In this document: positions 61,410 through 64,000 of the stretch, piece by piece
How positions within the stretch are numbered: position 1 is the stretch's first letter
Layout: every line of letters begins with the position of its first letter
The notes under the pieces: model-generated
What the model was told of the DNA's origin: nothing
What the model saw: the letters and a program-made list of their open reading frames with translations, nothing else
The model's database searches: none
Position numbers and translations under genes: made by a program
Assembly: GCF_008635795.1 (NCBI RefSeq)
Contig: NZ_VWRQ01000020.1
Span: forward strand, 78,409 to 142,408
DNA: 64,000 bases
Origin: Paenibacillus tepidiphilus
Lineage (GTDB): Bacteria > Bacillota > Bacilli > Paenibacillales > Paenibacillaceae
Direction of reading: 5' to 3'

Positions 61410-62579
61410 ATGAATCAACAGATTACCCTTAAAGATATGGTTCATCGTGTCCTAGCTAACCACGATTCGGATATACTTTTTAAACTACTAGCTGGGAAAA
61501 TTTCGCCATTAAACGTATTAAAAGACCATTCGATACAGTCAAACTTTATAAAATCAATTGAGTTAGAGTGGGACAACCTCTTTGATACGTCTAACAACCC
61601 ATATTGGAGCTGGAGCGCGGTTAGTGATAAAGAAAAAGAATCTGCGTTTCAGATGTTACTCAAAAAAGTTGAACCATTAATAGCTGAAGAAATTTATATG
61701 GTATTGAAAAAACATCATTCATCATGTTTATCAATGTATCATTGGCAACTTGCTTTTGTTAAGAAAACTGTAGACGGATTGCAAGTAGATGGAGTGAGTA
61801 GTTCTATAGCTATATCGAAGCTTCAATGTCGAGTAAATGAATTGCATGAAGCTATTTCTGATCTGGAAAAAGTTTCTATGGCGCTTCTTTTCTTTAAAAT
61901 GAAAGAAGATAACAATGAAGTATTAGATGATGGACAGTACGAACCTATAATAAATGAGGAGAAATCTAACGTTGATTTAGGTAAATATGAGTTGTTGGAG
62001 TGGAATTGGAATAGCTCTATCTCTGAAACTGACACCGAGAAGTTAATTTTAAACGAGGGCATAAATGATGCTAATGAAACAGTTGCAAATGTTAACCAAT
62101 TAGATAATGGTAAAGAATCAGCTATGCGCTACTTGATTTTTAAAAGATCTAAATTAGCTGGTGGAGTAGTTCAAGACGCTGACGGAAATCAAGTAGATTA
62201 TCTTAATGAATCAATTTCACGCATTTTAAATTTACAACATAATGATGAGATCCAAGTTCGTCGTATTAAAGAGGACGGACGAAATGAATACGAAGTTTTA
62301 AAGCGAAGAGGAGAAGTTAATCCAGATCGTATAGTTATCCAATATTGCATAGCTCACTTCAACTCAATCAATAAAAAATATATTGTCGAGTTTCAGATTA
62401 TTGGTGGAGAAAAGAGGTATTTGAAACTAGCGGATGGTACCCGTATTCAATTTAGCTTTGATAGTTCGGACGTCCCTCATTTGCGGATGGAAGATGGTTG
62501 CATAGTGGATCTCGCATACTGGAAATCACGACCTGAAACAGCGAAAATTATATGGAATCATCATTCATCTGCTCAATAA
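61410..62579 (+). CDS. Orphan hypothetical protein, 389 residues
   Basis: ATG behind AAAGGTGAGTGTTGA. The N-terminal 180 residues are helical (KVSMALLFFKMKEDNNEVL at the end), then an acidic, Asn-rich linker (about 180-240). The C-terminal 150 residues have short strands (AMRYLIFKRSKLAGGVV, IQYCIAHFNSINKKYIVEF) that may form small barrels. No catalytic motif. It is a single-gene module with repeat islands on both sides and could be a defence or surface-independent accessory gene. Not recognised. Confidence 0.55.
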   Translation: MNQQITLKDMVHRVLANHDSDILFKLLAGKISPLNVLKDHSIQSNFIKSIELEWDNLFDTSNNPYWSWSAVSDKEKESAFQMLLKKVEPLIAEEIYMVLKKHHSSCLSMYHWQLAFVKKTVDGLQVDGVSSSIAISKLQCRVNELHEAISDLEKVSMALLFFKMKEDNNEVLDDGQYEPIINEEKSNVDLGKYELLEWNWNSSISETDTEKLILNEGINDANETVANVNQLDNGKESAMRYLIFKRSKLAGGVVQDADGNQVDYLNESISRILNLQHNDEIQVRRIKEDGRNEYEVLKRRGEVNPDRIVIQYCIAHFNSINKKYIVEFQIIGGEKRYLKLADGTRIQFSFDSSDVPHLRMEDGCIVDLAYWKSRPETAKIIWNHHSSAQ

Positions 62580-62589
62580 CATCAGCATT

Positions 62590-62850
62590 TGTTGTTGTCG
62601 GCGTTGCAAGATTAGTTTACTGTAATGTGCGTTTACCGTGGGGTTTTCGCCGGACAACGCCTGCATTCAGGGCGTTGGTGGTCACAGCACAGTTCGTCCG
62701 CTAATCGCTGACCGGTCTCACCTGCGCCGCCGAACTGCCGGAGCGGGTCATGCGGTCCGTCCCATTTTTAGCGGCGGCGAGCAATTATCGTGGTACGGTA
62801 TGCTAAATTATATGTATCAACTTCCGTTTGAATTTGTGGAGGTTTTCAAC
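62590..62850. other. GC-rich stretch, no feature seen
   Basis: GC-rich sequence without recognisable repeats or gene. Its last part (WYGMLNYMYQLPFEFVEVFN in one frame) may be the end of a decayed gene, as it runs into a terminator, but there is no start. Confidence 0.3.
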
Positions 62851-62854
62851 GGGA

Positions 62855-62886
62855 AAAGAGCCGTCCTTTTTTGGACGGCTCTTTAG
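62855..62886 (+). terminator. Strong intrinsic terminator
   Basis: AAAGAGCCGTCC (62855-62866) pairs with GGACGGCTCTTT (62873-62884) across a T-rich loop. The stem is stable, but the T tail after it is short (TTT inside the arm). Confidence 0.7.
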
Positions 62887-63031
62887 GTTGCCGTCTGGAT
62901 GGTCCACGGCGTGATTAGGCACGTTCGGCGAGAAACCAGCACAGCTTGGGAGCGATTCGGATAGCTACCACCATAGGTTCGCCACACTCCAGGAACAATC
63001 GGCAGCGGACCAGGCCGCCATCTGCTGCAAT

Positions 63032-63248
63032 TGTAGAAAGAAAATAAAGTGTTAGACTGAAAAATAAAGTATTAGACTCGGAAAATAAGTTGTAAACGAG
63101 TGCTCCGGACGAAGCCGGGCTTCGCGTTCAGGCGCCCGGCGACAGCAGCCGTTATGTGCAGCTGCAGCTCGCACTCCCGCGCTCCGGATGAAGCCGTGCT
63201 TCCCGTTCGGCGCGGCCGACGACAACAGCCAGCACGAGCAACTGCTGT
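63032..63248. mobile_element. Family A element 7, left part
   Basis: A complete triple left end (TGTAGAAAGAAAATAAAGTG, AAAATAAAGTATTAGACTCG, AAATAAGTTGTAAACGAGTG) and about two GC-rich units of the GGACGAAGCCGGGCTTC type. The array is then broken by element 8 and resumes at 63814. Confidence 0.6.
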
Positions 63249-63813
63249 TGAAAGAAAATAAAGTTGTAGACTGAAAAAATAAAGTATTAGACTAGACGCC
63301 ACGATCGGCAGCCCCGGTTAAACGGGCCAGCTGCTTCGCATGCTTTCAGCTCGCGCTTCTGGTTCTCCGGTAGCGCCGGGGGATCGCCAGCTCCGGTTAC
63401 ACACCGGCCAACTGCTTCGCATGCTTCAGCTCGAGCTCCTGGTTTCCGGAAGCGCCAGGCGCCGCGATCGGCAGCCCCGGTTACGCCGGTCATCTGCTTC
63501 ACATGCTTCAGCTCGAGCTCCTGGTTCTCCGGAAGCGCAGGGGATCGGCAGCTCCGGTTACATCGGCCAGCTGCTTCACGTGTTTCAGCTCGTACTTCTG
63601 GTTCTCCGGCAGCGCCGGGCGCCGCAATCGGCAGCCCTGGCTACGTTGGCCAGCGGCAGCGCATGCTTCAGCTCGTGCTCCTGGTTCTCCGGAAGCACCC
63701 GGGCACCGCGATCGGCAACCGGCTACGTTGGCCAGCGGCAGCGCATGCTTCTGTCGGATACTATATTTTCTGGTCAGATTCTTTTTGGACACTCTCTTGA
63801 TGTCCCAGTCTAC
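63249..63813. mobile_element. Family A element 8, nested in element 7
   Basis: The left end GAAAGAAAATAAAGTTGTAG and AAAATAAAGTATTAGAC, about five units with CTCCTGGTTCTCCGG-type cores, and an inverted right end (GTCGGATACTATATTTTCTG near 63753 and CCAGTCTAC at 63805). It lacks the last 70 bases of the right end seen in elements 1 and 4. Element 7 units resume immediately, so it was probably inserted or recombined there. Confidence 0.6.
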
Positions 63814-64000
63814 TGCCCGTTCGCGCGGCCCGAGACAGCGGCCAGCACAAGCAGCTGCAGCTCGCGCTCCCAACGCTCCGGGAGACCCGCTTCCCGTTCG
63901 GCGTCCGGTGACAGTGGCCAGCACGGAGCAGCTGTAGCTCGCGCTCCCGGCGCGCCGGACGAAGCCGTGCTTCCCGTTCGGCGCGGCCAACGACAGCGGC
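63814..64000. mobile_element. Family A element 7, continued to window end
   Basis: Units of the element 7 type (AGCAGCTGCAGCTCGCGCTC, TTCCCGTTCGGCGTCCGGTG, GGACGAAGCCGTGCTTCCC) resume after element 8 and run off the window. Confidence 0.55.

Overview
The window looks like part of a low-GC Gram-positive genome, most likely a Paenibacillus-like member of the Bacillales. The evidence is strong AAGGAGG ribosome binding sites with GTG and TTG starts, AbrB, RelE and MerR family proteins, a secreted protein ending in a copper-amine-oxidase-type stalk domain, and an SPbeta-type ATP-dependent ligase. Two tyrosine recombinases, a Gabija-like defence pair, an AbiJ-like gene, gene fragments and many orphan small genes mark it as an accessory region: a genomic island, a large plasmid or a hypervariable chromosomal segment. 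No rRNA, tRNA, CRISPR array or recognisable transposase gene was seen.

The layout is a mosaic. AT-rich functional modules, almost all on the + strand, are separated by GC-rich non-coding repeat islands. Module 1 (1.7-6.7 kb) is a ubiquitin-like conjugation locus with an E2-like protein, a candidate ubiquitin-fold protein, a JAMM/JAB protease and an E1/ThiF enzyme. Module 2 (9.1-34.1 kb) is a Tad/Flp-type pilus operon (CpaB, TadZ, TadA, TadB, TadC, small pilin-like proteins and TadE-like proteins). It is followed by an AbrB-like regulator, secreted proteins, two giant tandem Ig/PKD-repeat surface proteins, a recombinase, an orphan RelE-like toxin and a MerR-like regulator. Module 3 (35.2-39.3 kb) is a Gabija-like OLD nuclease and UvrD-like helicase pair. 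Smaller modules hold a secreted propeller/stalk protein (40.0-41.6 kb), a membrane protein with two tiny paralogues (43.4-45.1 kb), minus-strand small genes (46.0-47.1 and 48.7-48.9 kb), a DNA ligase (47.7-48.6 kb) and an orphan 389-residue protein (61.4-62.6 kb).

From 49.5 to 59.3 kb a XerC/D-like recombinase is followed by about eighteen short co-oriented genes and gene fragments. Fragments resembling the recombinase 3' end recur between them, so this looks like a cassette-style accumulation array. It contains an AbiJ-like gene and a double-HTH regulator.

The repeat islands fall into recognisable families. Family A elements are bounded by inverted AT-rich motifs (AGAAAATAAAGTATTAGAC at the left, its reverse complement at the right) and filled with imperfect 65-85 bp GC-rich units. 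At least eight copies are seen, some nested in other arrays. Family B is an imperfect tandem array with a period near 160 bp. Family C is more degenerate. In addition, three operons (Ubl, Tad and the 43.6 kb module) are preceded by a similar structured leader ending in an intrinsic terminator. All functions are inferred by reading the translated sequence; no database search was possible.
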